DNA of 64,000 nt, from contig NZ_JASISR010000019.1 in NCBI RefSeq assembly GCF_030063245.1, positions 1-64,000 of the forward strand, in the 5' to 3' direction. The notes below the pieces were generated by a model. That model did not search any database and was not told where the DNA came from. It saw only the letters and a program-made list of their open reading frames with translations. Source of the DNA: Paenarthrobacter sp. PH39-S1 (lineage in GTDB: Bacteria; Actinomycetota; Actinomycetes; Actinomycetales; Micrococcaceae). Shown one piece after another: positions 55,090 through 64,000 of this stretch. The translations under genes were made by a program, and so were the position numbers. Every line of letters starts with the position of its first letter. The first letter of the stretch is position 1.

Positions 55090-55662
55090 ATGACCGTTCA
55101 GCCCATTACCATTTTGGGCGAGCCCGTCCTGCACCGCCGTGCCGACGAGGTCCGCACCTTCGACGACGCGCTCAAGTCCCTGGTTGCGGACATGTTCGAG
55201 ACCATGGACGTGGCAAATGGCGTGGGGCTGGCCGCCCCGCAGATCGGGGTGGGGCTTCGGATCTTCACCTACCACATGGAGAATAACGACGGCGTTCCCG
55301 ACCGTGGCGTGCTGGTTAACCCCTCGATTTCCCTCGGCAGGATCTCCGGCAAGGCCCCCGATCCGGAGGAGGAAACCGAAGGCTGTCTTTCCGTTCCCGG
55401 CGATCACTTTCCGCTTAAACGGGCCGAGTGGGCGCGGATCACGGGTTTCGACGCCGGCGGCAACCTGCTCGAGTTCGAGGCGACCGGGTGGTTCGCCCGC
55501 TGCATGCAGCACGAGTACGATCACTTGGACGGCAAACTGTACGTGGACCGGCTCAACGACCGTTATGCCCGCAAGGCCAAGCGGCTGACGAAGGAGCAGG
55601 GCTGGGGCGTCCCGGGGCTGACGTGGATGCCGGGCGTGGATCCGGACCCGTTCGGGCACTGA
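55090..55662 (+). CDS. def: peptide deformylase
   Basis: This 190-residue iron-dependent enzyme removes the formyl group from nascent N-termini. Motif 1 GVGLAAPQ (44-51), motif 2 EGCLS (97-101, with Cys99 a metal ligand) and motif 3 HEYDH (141-145). The ATG at 55090 is preceded by AAGGGACC. Complete. Confidence 0.95.
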   Translation: MTVQPITILGEPVLHRRADEVRTFDDALKSLVADMFETMDVANGVGLAAPQIGVGLRIFTYHMENNDGVPDRGVLVNPSISLGRISGKAPDPEEETEGCLSVPGDHFPLKRAEWARITGFDAGGNLLEFEATGWFARCMQHEYDHLDGKLYVDRLNDRYARKAKRLTKEQGWGVPGLTWMPGVDPDPFGH

Positions 55663-55743
55663 GGGAGTCCGTCCAGCCCATCCATCCCGGCGAGACCGCC
55701 GATCCCGTCTGGATTGGCGATCCCGTTGGATAGGCTGAGGACC

Positions 55744-56616
55744 ATGACTTCCCCGCCGTCGCTGACCACCGACCAGATTCTGTCGTACCTGGCGGTGGAA
55801 CCGGCCGACCGCCGCGACTGCGTGGCGCTGCTGCAGGGCTCTCCCGGCCCGGGCGCCGTCGTGGTTCTGGCTGCGCTGAACGAACGACTGGGCACGGCTT
55901 CCGGGGAGCCGCCCCGCCTCGAGGTGGCCGAGACAGACTGGATCGAAGGATTCCTCCGCTTCACCCCCGAGCTCGTCCAATGGCATGCGGAGCTCGGGAT
56001 TCCGGATGGGGTCACCCGCGCGACGCTCGCCGATGTCGGCCGGAACCTGGACATCAACCGCCGTGTGCACGGGCGCTTCGGCCTGGACACCTTCCGCTGG
56101 CTCACGCATCATTACGCCGGAAGCATCTTCCAGCTCGGGCGGCTGCAGTACCTGATGCACCAGGGCCAGGACAGTCCTCCGGAAGCCGCGGCCGGCACCG
56201 GCGGGATTCCGGGGGCAGCCGCGGGCGAGTGGCTGCTGGGCATACATATTCCGGAATCCGGCGGCCTGGCTCCGCTCGCGGTGCAGGCAAGCCTGGAGCA
56301 GGCACGGCCGTTCTTCGCCCGTTATTTCCCGGAGCGGCCGGTCCGGATCGCCGACTGCGCTTCCTGGCTGCTGGACCCCTACATTCCCACCCACCTCGAC
56401 GCGGACTCGAACATTGTCCGCTTCGCCCGCCGCTTCACCCCCTACTGCCGGCCCATTGACACCCCCACCGACGCGGTGTACTTCACCTTCCGGACCCGCA
56501 ACATGACGGATCTGGCCGGCTTGCCGCGCCGCACGGCGCTGCAGCGGATGGTGCTGGAGCGGATCGACGACGGCGGCTGCTGGCAGCTGGCCTACGGTTA
56601 CCTTCCGCTTCCCTAG
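55744..56616 (+). CDS. acyltransferase-domain protein (NAT_N/GNAT-like)
   Basis: This 290-residue protein shows a helical N-terminal half and a GNAT-like C-terminal half (LLGIHIPESGG, QARPFFARYFP and the tail RMVLERIDDGGCW) of the kind annotated as acyltransferase domain-containing in actinobacteria. The ATG at 55744 follows GAGG. The substrate is not known. Confidence 0.72.
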   Translation: MTSPPSLTTDQILSYLAVEPADRRDCVALLQGSPGPGAVVVLAALNERLGTASGEPPRLEVAETDWIEGFLRFTPELVQWHAELGIPDGVTRATLADVGRNLDINRRVHGRFGLDTFRWLTHHYAGSIFQLGRLQYLMHQGQDSPPEAAAGTGGIPGAAAGEWLLGIHIPESGGLAPLAVQASLEQARPFFARYFPERPVRIADCASWLLDPYIPTHLDADSNIVRFARRFTPYCRPIDTPTDAVYFTFRTRNMTDLAGLPRRTALQRMVLERIDDGGCWQLAYGYLPLP

Positions 56617-56723
56617 AGTCATCGGGGGTCAACTGCGGTAAACTAGGTATTTTGGCCACCCCGCCCCGGCCTACTCACCACCACAGCACAGCACGGAACC
56701 AACGCAGCAGCGAAAGAAGCACA

Positions 56724-58355
56724 GTGTCCCAAGACGTCATCTCCCCCGCCCGTGTCAATGAGATCCGCGTCAATAAGATCACTGGCCAGGCGGCACGTCG
56801 GCGCACCTTCGCCGTAATTTCACACCCGGATGCGGGAAAGTCCACGCTCACCGAAGCCCTTGCCCTGCACGCCAAGGTTATCGGTACTGCCGGCGCCACC
56901 AACGGAAAATCGAACCGCAAGGACACAATTTCCGACTGGATGCAGATGGAAAAGGACCGCGGCATCTCGATCAGTTCCGCCGCGCTCCAGTTCTCCTACC
57001 GGGACACCGTAATCAACCTGCTGGACACTCCCGGCCACGCGGATTTCTCCGAGGACACCTACCGCGTGCTGGCCGCCGTCGACTGCGCCGTCATGCTTGT
57101 GGACGCCGCCAAGGGCCTGGAAACGCAGACCATGAAGCTGTTCGAAGTGTGCCGGCAGCGCGGGCTGCCGATCATCACGGTGATCAACAAGTGGGACAGG
57201 CCGGGACTGGACACCTTGGCGCTGATGGACGAAATCACCGAACGAACCGGTCTGCTGCCGATGCCCCTCACTTGGGCCGTCGGCATCGCCGGCGATTTCC
57301 GCGGCGTTTGGGATCTGAAGCGGGACCGCTTTGTCCGCTTCACCCGCAACAACAGCGGCGCCAATATCGCTTTGACAGAGTACTACACGCCGGCAGAGGC
57401 CGCCGTCAGCGAGGGGGACGTCTGGACCGACGCGGTGGACGAGGCCGGCCTGGTTTTGGATTCCAACCTGTCCTTCGACCCGGCGAGTTTCTATGCCGGC
57501 AAAGCCACACCGATCCTCTTCTCGTCGGCCGCGCTGAACTTCGGCGTCAAGGAACTGCTGGACACCCTGGTCGACTTCGCCCCGCCCGCGGCGCCCCGCC
57601 CCGACGTTGCGGGTGCCCTTCGGCCGGTGGCTGCGCCCTTCTCCGGCTTCGTCTTCAAGGTCCAGGCCGGGATGAACCAGGCGCACCGGGATCACGTTGC
57701 CTTCGTCCGCGTCTGCTCGGGGATCTTTGAGCGCGGCATGGTGGTCACGCAGACCCGCACCGGCAAGTCCTTTGCGACCAAATATGCCCAGCAGGTCTTC
57801 GGCCGTGAGCGCGAGGTAATTGACGAAGCTTTCCCAGGCGACGTCGTCGGACTTGTCAACGCCTCGGCGCTGCGTGTCGGCGACAGCCTCTATCTGGAAG
57901 ATCCCGTCGAGTTCCCCGCCATCCCGCTGTTCGCCCCGGAACACTTCCAGGTTGCGCGGTCCAAGGACCCCAGCCGCTACAAGCAGTTCCGCCGCGGCAT
58001 TGACCAGCTCGAACACGAGGGCGTCATCCAGGTGCTCCGTTCCGACCTGCGAGGAGACCAGGCACCCGTACTCGCAGCCGTCGGACCGATGCAGTTCGAG
58101 GTGGTGGAGGACCGCATGACGCACGACTTCAACGCGCCGATGCGCTTCGAGCGGCTGCCCTACACGCTCGCCCGGCTTACCACGGCAGAGGCCGTCGACA
58201 CCCTGGGCCTGGTGCACGGCGCGGAGGTCCTGGTCCGCTCCGACGGCGAATATCTGGCGCTGTTCAACGACGTTTGGGCGCTTCGCCGGGTGGAGAAAAA
58301 CAACCCGGACCTGACCCTGCTGGCCATCGGGACACAATCCCGCAGCGGGTCCTAA
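56724..58355 (+). CDS. prfC: peptide chain release factor 3
   Basis: This 543-residue translational GTPase recycles RF1/RF2. P-loop SHPDAGKST (33-41), DTPGHADF, and NKWDRPG are intact. The GTG at 56724 gives the conserved start VSQDVISPARV; an upstream TTG at 56652 lacks a ribosome site. The antisense frame is a shadow. Confidence 0.94.
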   Translation: MSQDVISPARVNEIRVNKITGQAARRRTFAVISHPDAGKSTLTEALALHAKVIGTAGATNGKSNRKDTISDWMQMEKDRGISISSAALQFSYRDTVINLLDTPGHADFSEDTYRVLAAVDCAVMLVDAAKGLETQTMKLFEVCRQRGLPIITVINKWDRPGLDTLALMDEITERTGLLPMPLTWAVGIAGDFRGVWDLKRDRFVRFTRNNSGANIALTEYYTPAEAAVSEGDVWTDAVDEAGLVLDSNLSFDPASFYAGKATPILFSSAALNFGVKELLDTLVDFAPPAAPRPDVAGALRPVAAPFSGFVFKVQAGMNQAHRDHVAFVRVCSGIFERGMVVTQTRTGKSFATKYAQQVFGREREVIDEAFPGDVVGLVNASALRVGDSLYLEDPVEFPAIPLFAPEHFQVARSKDPSRYKQFRRGIDQLEHEGVIQVLRSDLRGDQAPVLAAVGPMQFEVVEDRMTHDFNAPMRFERLPYTLARLTTAEAVDTLGLVHGAEVLVRSDGEYLALFNDVWALRRVEKNNPDLTLLAIGTQSRSGS

Positions 58356-58436
58356 GGACCGGACGGCAGGCCTCCCAAATCCTGCGTCGCCCCGGCGGGG
58401 CACCCGGGGCATCGTCCCGGCGGCGTCATCGGGCCG

Positions 58437-58625
58437 CTAGTTTTCCTTCATCACCCGCTGCAGATCCTGCGCCGCGGTGGTCCGCAGCTCCTCCAGCTGG
58501 GTAAGCCGCTTGTGGTCAATGTCCCCTTTGGTGTAGTCGCGCTGCGCCTGCGTCAGCTGCCGATTGGCCTCGTCCAGATTATCCTGGGCCCTCTTGACGG
58601 GATCTACATGCTGAAAATTGCTCAT
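58437..58625 (-). CDS. small coiled-coil protein
   Basis: A 62-residue protein, MSNFQHVDPVKRAQDNLDEA onward, that is almost entirely charged helix with heptad-like Leu/Ala spacing, typical of a short coiled coil. The ATG at 58625 was chosen because the alternative adds an unconserved decapeptide. No function is known. Confidence 0.6.
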   Translation of the reverse strand: MSNFQHVDPVKRAQDNLDEANRQLTQAQRDYTKGDIDHKRLTQLEELRTTAAQDLQRVMKEN

Positions 58626-58705
58626 ACCCGCATCATTGCATCGTTTCCCTAACACCGCCAGAACGCCGCGCGGCTGCCAGCTGTGCCATCCGCGGCGTTC
58701 CGGGT

Positions 58706-59704
58706 TCAGGGACCATACCCGGACTCCAGCGTCTGCTGCCGGGGGCAGGCTGAGAGCACGCGTTTCATGGCATCCTTCTCCGCCTGCGTCAGCCAGAGCC
58801 GGTACGCGGCCTTCACAGAGATCTGCCGCGCCACATACCGGCAGCGGAACGCCCTGTTGGGCGGCAGCCAGGTGGCGGCGTCGCCGTCGCTCTTCTGGAC
58901 GTTGGTGGGGCCATCCACGGCCAGCAGATTCAGCGGATCATTGGCCAGACTTTGGCGCTGCTCGACGGTAAGCTGCTGGGCCCCGGTCTGCCAAGCATTA
59001 CCCAGCGCCACCACGTGGTCGATCTGAATGGCCTTACTGCTCTGCGCGCCCCGGCTGAAATCCAGCTCCTCGCCGGTATAGGGATCCGCCAGCTTGCCCG
59101 AAACCCACAGGCAACCCGAACCGGTGACCAGCTGCCCCTGCATCAGATCCCGGGCCAGAATGTCATTGCGCGTGTCGCAGCCGTTCCGGTCGACATCGAG
59201 CCACGCCTCGCCGAAGGCGAGCCGGTCGTAGGTGTTCCTCGGCGCCCGGCCCTTGACCTCCAGGATCTCGAGCACGCTCAGCGCCGCCGCCGAATGTACC
59301 CGCACAATCGGGCTACCGAGCCCTTTCCAACCAGACTCGACCACCAGCGGTCCCTGCTCCGCGAGCGTCGTAGAGACAGGATTGAGCGGCCCCCAGGTAT
59401 AGAGCCACGCCAGCAGCGCCACGGCCAGAGCGAACGCGGGAACGGCGACGGCCAGCACCCGCGGCCGCCGTCCCGGCCGGACGGTACGGCGGGAATCCTG
59501 AGCGGACCCGGCGGGGCTGGCACTTCGGTGCCCAGAGGGGTTTGCACCCCGGTGCCCGGAGGAGCCGACGCGTTCGACGAGACCCGCACTGAGGAACCGG
59601 TGAGAACGGCCGGACCCGCGGGCGCGCCCGACTGATCGGGGAGACGTGGTTCCTGGTGACATCGCCGCTGCCTGAGTACTGGTGGAATGCTGACTGACTG
59701 CCAC
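58706..59704 (-). CDS. membrane-anchored HNH (DUF1524/GmrSD-like) endonuclease
   Basis: This 332-residue protein has an N-terminal disordered part, one transmembrane helix (about 83-105) and an extracellular domain with the DUF1524 HNH motif IQIDHVVALGNAWQTGAQ and DPLNLLAV, then ATWLPPNRAFRCRYVARQ. Secreted nucleases of this type degrade external DNA. The GTG at 59704 has no strong ribosome site, so a start closer to the helix is possible. Confidence 0.82.
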   Translation of the reverse strand: MAVSQHSTSTQAAAMSPGTTSPRSVGRARGSGRSHRFLSAGLVERVGSSGHRGANPSGHRSASPAGSAQDSRRTVRPGRRPRVLAVAVPAFALAVALLAWLYTWGPLNPVSTTLAEQGPLVVESGWKGLGSPIVRVHSAAALSVLEILEVKGRAPRNTYDRLAFGEAWLDVDRNGCDTRNDILARDLMQGQLVTGSGCLWVSGKLADPYTGEELDFSRGAQSSKAIQIDHVVALGNAWQTGAQQLTVEQRQSLANDPLNLLAVDGPTNVQKSDGDAATWLPPNRAFRCRYVARQISVKAAYRLWLTQAEKDAMKRVLSACPRQQTLESGYGP

Positions 59705-59885
59705 TCAGTGTAGGCAGGAGCCACGACACCGTGCCGACGATATCCACACCTTAAACCCGGGGTGCTCCAAATGGGGCAGGAATGCCGATTTGACCCCATT
59801 AAGCGCACCTCAGAGAGTCGGTGCGGGATAATAGATGCCGGCATTATGCGGAACTGGGGCTGTCGCGCGCCTGGACCTTTGGGCT

Positions 59886-60277
59886 GGATGGGTTGGCCGA
59901 TACGCCGGGTTCTGTCATCCCGCTCCGTTACCAGCGCGGGAGTGGCGGCCATCCATCTACGAACGCCGTTGCCGACGCCCTCCAGCGGCCTACCCAGACA
60001 CTCGGGCGAGCAGCCCTCAAACATGCCCTGTCTGGCCTTGCTCCCGGTGGGGTTTACCTAGCTTCCCTGGTCACCCAAGGAACTGGTGGTCTCTTACACC
60101 ACCGTTTCACCCTTACCTGCCTGCACACGTGTTTCCACGCAGCGGGCGGGCGGTCTGTTTTCTGTGGCACTTTCCTGCGGGTTACCCCGAGTGGGCGTTA
60201 CCCACCACCATGCTCTGTGGAGCCCGGACGTTCCTCGAGCCACTTTCGTGACGCGCGGCCGCCTGGCCAACCCATCC
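59886..60277 (-). ncRNA. rnpB: RNase P RNA, type A
   Basis: The minus strand has the conserved GAGGAACGTCCGGGCTCC, the AAGGGTGAAACGGTG core and the 3' end CAGAACCCGGCGTATCGGC. The terminal helix P1 is formed by GGATGGGTTGG at the 5' end and CCAACCCATCC at the 3' end. About 392 nt. ORFs drawn over it are not real genes. Confidence 0.93.
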
Positions 60278-60285
60278 AGCTCTAC

Positions 60286-60291
60286 AGTCTA
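60286..60291 (-). promoter_or_regulatory. possible -10 element of rnpB
   Basis: TAGACT lies on the minus strand 8 bases before the predicted 5' end of rnpB. The -35 position has no good TTGACA, as is common in actinobacteria. Confidence 0.4.
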
Positions 60292-60398
60292 CTGCCCCAC
60301 CGGCGGTGCCCGACGACGTGGATGCACGGCGACGACTGTGTCCGACGACGGCGGGCCGGCCGGCCGTCGTCGGGTCCGGTCTGTGGTCGCAACTGTAC

Positions 60399-61877
60399 CT
60401 AGCGGACGGAGCAGGCCAAGGGACGCACCCGGTCCACGGCCGGGAAGGCCGGCGGATTCGCCCCGGCCATTTCCTCCATCACACGGACCACCTGGCAGCT
60501 GTAGCCGAATTCATTGTCGTACCAGACGTACAGCACCAAATGCTTATCCGTGCTGATCGTGGCCAGCCCATCCACAATCCCGGCGCGGCGCGAGCCGATA
60601 AAATCGGTGGACACGACCTCGGGGGAATCGATGAAGTCGATCTGCTTGTGCAAGTCCGAATGCAAGGACATATTGCGCAGGTAGGTGTTGATCTCTTCCT
60701 TGGTGGTGCCGCGCTCCAGCGTGAGGTTCAGGATCGCCATCGAGACATCGGGCGTGGGGACGCGGATCGAGTTGCCGGTCAGTTTCCCTGCCAGCTCCGG
60801 CAGCGCCTTGGCCACGGCTTTCGCCGCGCCGGTCTCGGTCAGCACCATGTTCAACGCGGCGGAACGGCCGCGGCGGTCACCTTTATGAAAGTTATCTGTA
60901 AGGTTCTGGTCGTTGGTGAACGAATGCACCGTCTCCACATGTCCGTGAATAATGCCGAACTTGTCGTTGACCGCTTTGAGCACGGGTGTGATGGCGTTGG
61001 TGGTGCAGGATGCGGCCGTGATGATTTTGTCCGTAACGCTGATGGCGTCGTGGTTGATGCCGTGCACGATGTTCTTCAGCTCGCCCTTGCCCGGGGCCGT
61101 GAGCAGCACGCGGGCAACGCCGCGGCTGAGCAGGTGCTGGGACAGGCCGTCGGCATCGCGCCAGCGGCCGGTATTGTCCACCACCAGGGCGTCATGAATG
61201 CCGAAGGCGGTGTAGTCGATGGTGGCGGGATTGTCCGAGTAGATGACCTGGATCAGCGTGCCGTTGGCCAGGATGGTGTTCTGCTCCTCATCCACCGTAA
61301 TAGTGCCCACAAACGGGCCGTGCACGGAGTCGCGTCGCAGCAGGCTGGCCCGCTTGACCAGGTCCTGGTCCGAGCCGCGGCGAACCACAATGGCGCGCAG
61401 CCGCAGCCCGTCGCCGCCGCCGGCATGCTCGATCAGGATCCGTGCCAGCAGCCTGCCGATCCGTCCAAAGCCATAGAGCACGACGTCGGTGCTGTTGCGC
61501 TCGTCGGTGCCCTGGCGGTCGACGACGTCGGCCAGTTCGGCGCGCAGGAATTCGTCCCGCGTCCTGCCTGCACCTTCCTGCGCATAGAGGAGGTTCAGCT
61601 TGGCAAGATTGATCGAAGCCGGGCCCAGTTTCAGGGCGCTCAGCGCCTGGAGCAGCGGCAGCGTCTCCTCGGGGCGGAGTTCGACGTTGTCGACGTGGCG
61701 GGCGAAGCGGTGCGCCTTCAACACGCTGATGGCGGACTGGTTGATCAAGCTGCGGCCGTGGACAGAAATGACCACGTTGTTTTCCCGGTACAGCCGGCCG
61801 ATCAGGCCAATCATTTCTTCGGCCAAGGCCTCGCGCCTGATCCAGATGTCCAGAGCTACATCAGAGGTCGGTTTCAC
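60399..61877 (-). CDS. gapB: glyceraldehyde-3-phosphate dehydrogenase, long GapB-type
   Basis: This 492-residue enzyme has an N-terminal extension of about 130 residues (with RREALAEEMIGLIGRLYREN), then a full GAPDH: a Rossmann start VVLYGFGRIGRLLAR and catalytic Cys291 in AASCTTNAITPVLK. The size and extension match Corynebacterium GapB, an NADP-linked gluconeogenic type. The GTG at 61877 follows AAAGGGAAA. Confidence 0.9.
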   Translation of the reverse strand: MKPTSDVALDIWIRREALAEEMIGLIGRLYRENNVVISVHGRSLINQSAISVLKAHRFARHVDNVELRPEETLPLLQALSALKLGPASINLAKLNLLYAQEGAGRTRDEFLRAELADVVDRQGTDERNSTDVVLYGFGRIGRLLARILIEHAGGGDGLRLRAIVVRRGSDQDLVKRASLLRRDSVHGPFVGTITVDEEQNTILANGTLIQVIYSDNPATIDYTAFGIHDALVVDNTGRWRDADGLSQHLLSRGVARVLLTAPGKGELKNIVHGINHDAISVTDKIITAASCTTNAITPVLKAVNDKFGIIHGHVETVHSFTNDQNLTDNFHKGDRRGRSAALNMVLTETGAAKAVAKALPELAGKLTGNSIRVPTPDVSMAILNLTLERGTTKEEINTYLRNMSLHSDLHKQIDFIDSPEVVSTDFIGSRRAGIVDGLATISTDKHLVLYVWYDNEFGYSCQVVRVMEEMAGANPPAFPAVDRVRPLACSVR

Positions 61878-62183
61878 AGATTTCCCTTTCCTGTCCCAAC
61901 CGGAAACGCCTTCGGTGCCGGCCGCTTGCCGGATCCCCTCGGTGCGGACACGGCGCCCGGTCACGCGGCGCGGATTGCCGAACGTTCCGGGAAATTCATC
62001 CTGCGGTCAAACGCGGGATGAGGTGAGCGGTGAGTTTTCGGGCCGCCCTGCCCGCTATTCATTCTAGATGAGGTGGCGCCTGCATGGCTCATCGGATGGC
62101 CGAACGTGCTAAGGATCACGTCCAGGGAACGACCCGCACGTTCCGCGCGGCGACCGCGGTGCCGCACCGGTTAGGCTCATCGG
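61878..62183. other. intergenic region upstream of gapB and yaaA
   Basis: This 306-bp divergent region holds the promoters of gapB (-) and yaaA (+). Open frames here are extensions of gapB with no homology. No structure was found. Confidence 0.4.
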
Positions 62184-62960
62184 GTGCGTATTCTGCTGCC
62201 GCCTTCCGAAGGCAAAACTCCGGTCCTCTCCGGCTTCCCCCTCCGTCTCGATGAGCTTCACTTCCCGGTGTTGAACGCCGCTCGGGCGCAGGTGATGGAG
62301 GCGCTGGCCCATGTTTCCGGCAAAGACGATGCGCTGACCCATTTGGGTGTCGGGGCATCGCTTGCTGTCGAGGTGGCCCGGAACATCCGGCTGGGGACCG
62401 AACCGGCGGCGGAAGCGCACCGGGTCTATTCCGGCGTGCTCTACGATGCGCTGGGCTACCGCACCCTCTCCGCCGCCCAGCGGCGCAAGGCGGACGAGGC
62501 AGTCGTCGTGATGTCCGGGCTGTGGGGTGTGATCGGCTTCGCGGACCGGATTCCGGCCTACCGCCTCTCGATGGCAGTCGGCCTGCCGGAACTGGGCAAG
62601 CTGGCGGCCTACTGGAAGCCGCGGCTGGCGCCGGCACTGGAGGAATTCGCTGCCGGGCATCTGCTGGTCGACTGCCGTTCCAGCACCTACGCCGCCGCCT
62701 GGGCTCCGCCGGCAGCCCAGACCGTGGCCGTGAATGTCTTTCGGGAGATCGACGGCAAACGGACCGTCGTTTCACATTTCGCCAAGCACACCCGCGGGGA
62801 GTTGGCACGCGAGCTGCTCACCCGACCGGGCAAGGCCCCACAGACGCCCGCACAGCTGCTCAAATTTGCCGGCACTCCCGCGTTTCACGGGCGCTGGGAG
62901 GCCGAACTCATCCCGGGGACGACACGGAAGGCACACTCGCTGAATCTCATCCTGCGCTAA
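62184..62960 (+). CDS. yaaA: peroxide stress protein YaaA
   Basis: This 258-residue DUF328/UPF0246 protein begins MRILLPPSEGKT, with conserved YSGVLYDALGY, MSGLWGVIGFADRIPAYRL and VVSHFAKHTRGELAR. YaaA lowers free iron and protects DNA during peroxide stress in E. coli. GTG start at 62184. Complete. Confidence 0.93.
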   Translation: MRILLPPSEGKTPVLSGFPLRLDELHFPVLNAARAQVMEALAHVSGKDDALTHLGVGASLAVEVARNIRLGTEPAAEAHRVYSGVLYDALGYRTLSAAQRRKADEAVVVMSGLWGVIGFADRIPAYRLSMAVGLPELGKLAAYWKPRLAPALEEFAAGHLLVDCRSSTYAAAWAPPAAQTVAVNVFREIDGKRTVVSHFAKHTRGELARELLTRPGKAPQTPAQLLKFAGTPAFHGRWEAELIPGTTRKAHSLNLILR

Positions 62961-63137
62961 CAGCTTCTCCTCTGCCCGGATCGCCCGCCGCGCGGCCGGT
63001 GGCTGGTGGCTGGTCGCTGGCAGACCATCCTGCGCACCGTTGGGTGTCGGCGCGGCGCACGATCGACTCCTGCGCACTGTAGCGGGCCAACTCCGCGCAG
63101 CTTTAGCCGCACGGCCGACCCGGCAGCGTTTATGGCG

Positions 63138-63176
63138 GGTCGACCAGGGCGACAAGCTCAACCAGCGGGTTAGCCG
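63138..63176 (+). repeat. REP-like element
   Basis: GGGCGACAAGCTCAACCAGCGGG at about 63148-63170 matches the common actinobacterial interspersed motif TCGACAAGCTCAACCA closely, in the spacer just beyond the C4 zinc-ribbon gene's stop. Only one copy was found in this window. Confidence 0.35.
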
Positions 63177-63177
63177 G

Positions 63178-63915
63178 TCAGCTCCACTCCGCCGAGCGGA
63201 CCAGGATGCAACCGGCGTCCGGGCACATGACGAGGTCGTCGTCGGCTGCCTTGCGGATGTCCGCGAGGTCTCCCGGACTAAGTTGCATCCCGGAGCCCTC
63301 CGAAGTTCCGTGGAAAAGCCTCGCCGCGCCGATTCCGCGTTTGGTCAAAGCCCGTTCGTAGATGGCCAACAACGCGGCATCGAAGGACGCCGCGAGTGCG
63401 GTCCGGTCCCGGACCACGGCCGAACGCTCTGCGGAAACCTCGGCCAACTGCGCATCCACGTCATTGCGGATGGTACCGAGCGAGCCGTCAATGTCATCCA
63501 CCACGCCCTGCTGCTTGGCCGCCCGGGCCGCGGAGCCCTCGAGCCGTTCCATCAGCTCCAGCTCAATGTCCTCAAGAGTGGAGCGCCGCCGGGCGAGCGA
63601 TTCGAGCTCCTTCTGCCAAGCGACCAGATCCTTGGAGAGGCCGCTGCCGCTGTTGAGCCGGGCCTCGTCACGGGTTATCCGGGTGGCGACCTGCTCCACA
63701 TCTGTCTCGGCACGGGTCAGTTCACGCTGGGTGTCGGCCGCCTCGGTGGTCCGGACGACCAGGTCGCTTTGTGCCACGGCCAGGCCGGCGTACAGATCGG
63801 TCAGACGCGGGTCTTCCCGCAGTATTTTGGCGCGGTTGTCCAGCTGCTTGATCTTCGCGTCCAGTGCCTGCAATTCCAGCAAACGTAACTGCTCCGCGGG
63901 TTCTGCCTTCGCCAT
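63178..63915 (-). CDS. C4-type zinc-ribbon-family coiled-coil protein with a degraded zinc site
   Basis: This 245-residue protein has long heptad coiled coils (residues about 10-170, with RRSTLEDIELELMERL) and a C-terminal zinc-ribbon-like part. In related proteins two CxxC pairs hold zinc. Here the first pair reads SEGS (about 205-208) and the second is CPDAGC (231-236). It is usually found next to a Nif3-like gene; only about eight codons of a possible upstream gene end (TAA at 63975-63977) are visible here. Function poorly known. Confidence 0.82.
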   Translation of the reverse strand: MAKAEPAEQLRLLELQALDAKIKQLDNRAKILREDPRLTDLYAGLAVAQSDLVVRTTEAADTQRELTRAETDVEQVATRITRDEARLNSGSGLSKDLVAWQKELESLARRRSTLEDIELELMERLEGSAARAAKQQGVVDDIDGSLGTIRNDVDAQLAEVSAERSAVVRDRTALAASFDAALLAIYERALTKRGIGAARLFHGTSEGSGMQLSPGDLADIRKAADDDLVMCPDAGCILVRSAEWS

Positions 63916-64000
63916 CGAAATCCTCTCGGTGTGCCGGCGCCCAGCAAAACGCGGCCGCCCTTCTACGTCCTAGGTTACGTCCAACCCGCGCCGCCACCGC

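Noticed and set aside
53809-56622. Very long minus-strand open frame (937 codons) across the acyl-CoA dehydrogenase, def and acyltransferase genes
   Set aside because: It is the antisense shadow of three well-supported genes in GC-rich DNA and has no homology or start signal.
59762-60402. Several short open frames around 59.8-60.4 kb
   Set aside because: They overlap the RNase P RNA gene, which explains the conservation there.
63969-64000. C-terminus of a Nif3-like gene at the right edge
   Set aside because: Only about eight codons (ending at TAA 63975-63977) are in the window, too few to support a call, although such a neighbour would be usual.

Overview
The window is high-GC DNA from an actinobacterium of the Arthrobacter type (Micrococcaceae). 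This rests on recognisable families rather than a database search: the clpX-clpP2-clpP1-tig block, a mycobacterial-style DsbA/Rv2466c homologue, the long GapB-type GAPDH, two MptB-type polyprenol-phosphomannose mannosyltransferases, DUF222-HNH, DUF3618 and actinobacterial holin-X proteins, and frequent GTG starts.

Layout. 1-1.8 kb: the 3' end of an IS256-family element that has cut off the 5' end of a DUF222-HNH endonuclease gene. 1.9-23.8 kb: mostly core genes. These are valS, a DsbA-like protein with no cysteine at all, the Clp protease/trigger factor block, tRNA-Pro and tRNA-Gly, a Nei-type glycosylase carrying an in-frame minisatellite, rpiB, pepN, osmC, an epimerase pseudogene, a short MscS channel followed by a globin, thioesterases, ettA, ssb and tRNA-Arg. 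23.8-30.2 kb: an accessory region dominated by decaying genes (NTF2-like, PhnB/VOC, Asp23-like modules, GAF-ANTAR, formaldehyde/alcohol dehydrogenase, iron permease) around an intact large catalase and a small disordered protein.

30.2-38.8 kb: accessory genes that look intact. A molybdopterin oxidoreductase has a translationally coupled all-alpha partner and four phased direct repeats just upstream of its start. Next come a YihY/BrkB membrane protein, a three-gene membrane-stress operon (LEA-like protein, holin-X, DUF3618), a zinc alcohol dehydrogenase and a helical hypothetical protein. 38.7-46 kb: malQ, several Rossmann and small enzymes, and a small acidic protein. 46.3-52.7 kb: a mirror-image cluster, mptB (-), GT87 (+), GT87 (+), mptB (-), probably for lipomannan-type cell-envelope polysaccharide. 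Both GT87 paralogues seem to start at ATT. 52.8-64 kb: core genes orn, tRNA-His, an acyl-CoA dehydrogenase, def, an acyltransferase, prfC, a secreted HNH nuclease, rnpB, gapB, yaaA and a coiled-coil protein with a degraded zinc ribbon.

Functional links. The Clp/trigger-factor block forms a proteostasis unit with a ClgR-like operator candidate upstream of clpP1. The 23.8-38.8 kb region has an oxidative, envelope or desiccation stress flavour and is being reshaped by deletions and frameshifts. Three unusually long imperfect hairpins (4.6, 16.65 and 46.2 kb) sit just after gene 3' ends and resemble each other in architecture. I found no CRISPR array, prophage or complete defence system. The strongest candidates for something undescribed are the molybdopterin oxidoreductase/helical-partner operon with its repeats, the paired ATT-start glycosyltransferases, the cysteine-free DsbA and the long hairpins.
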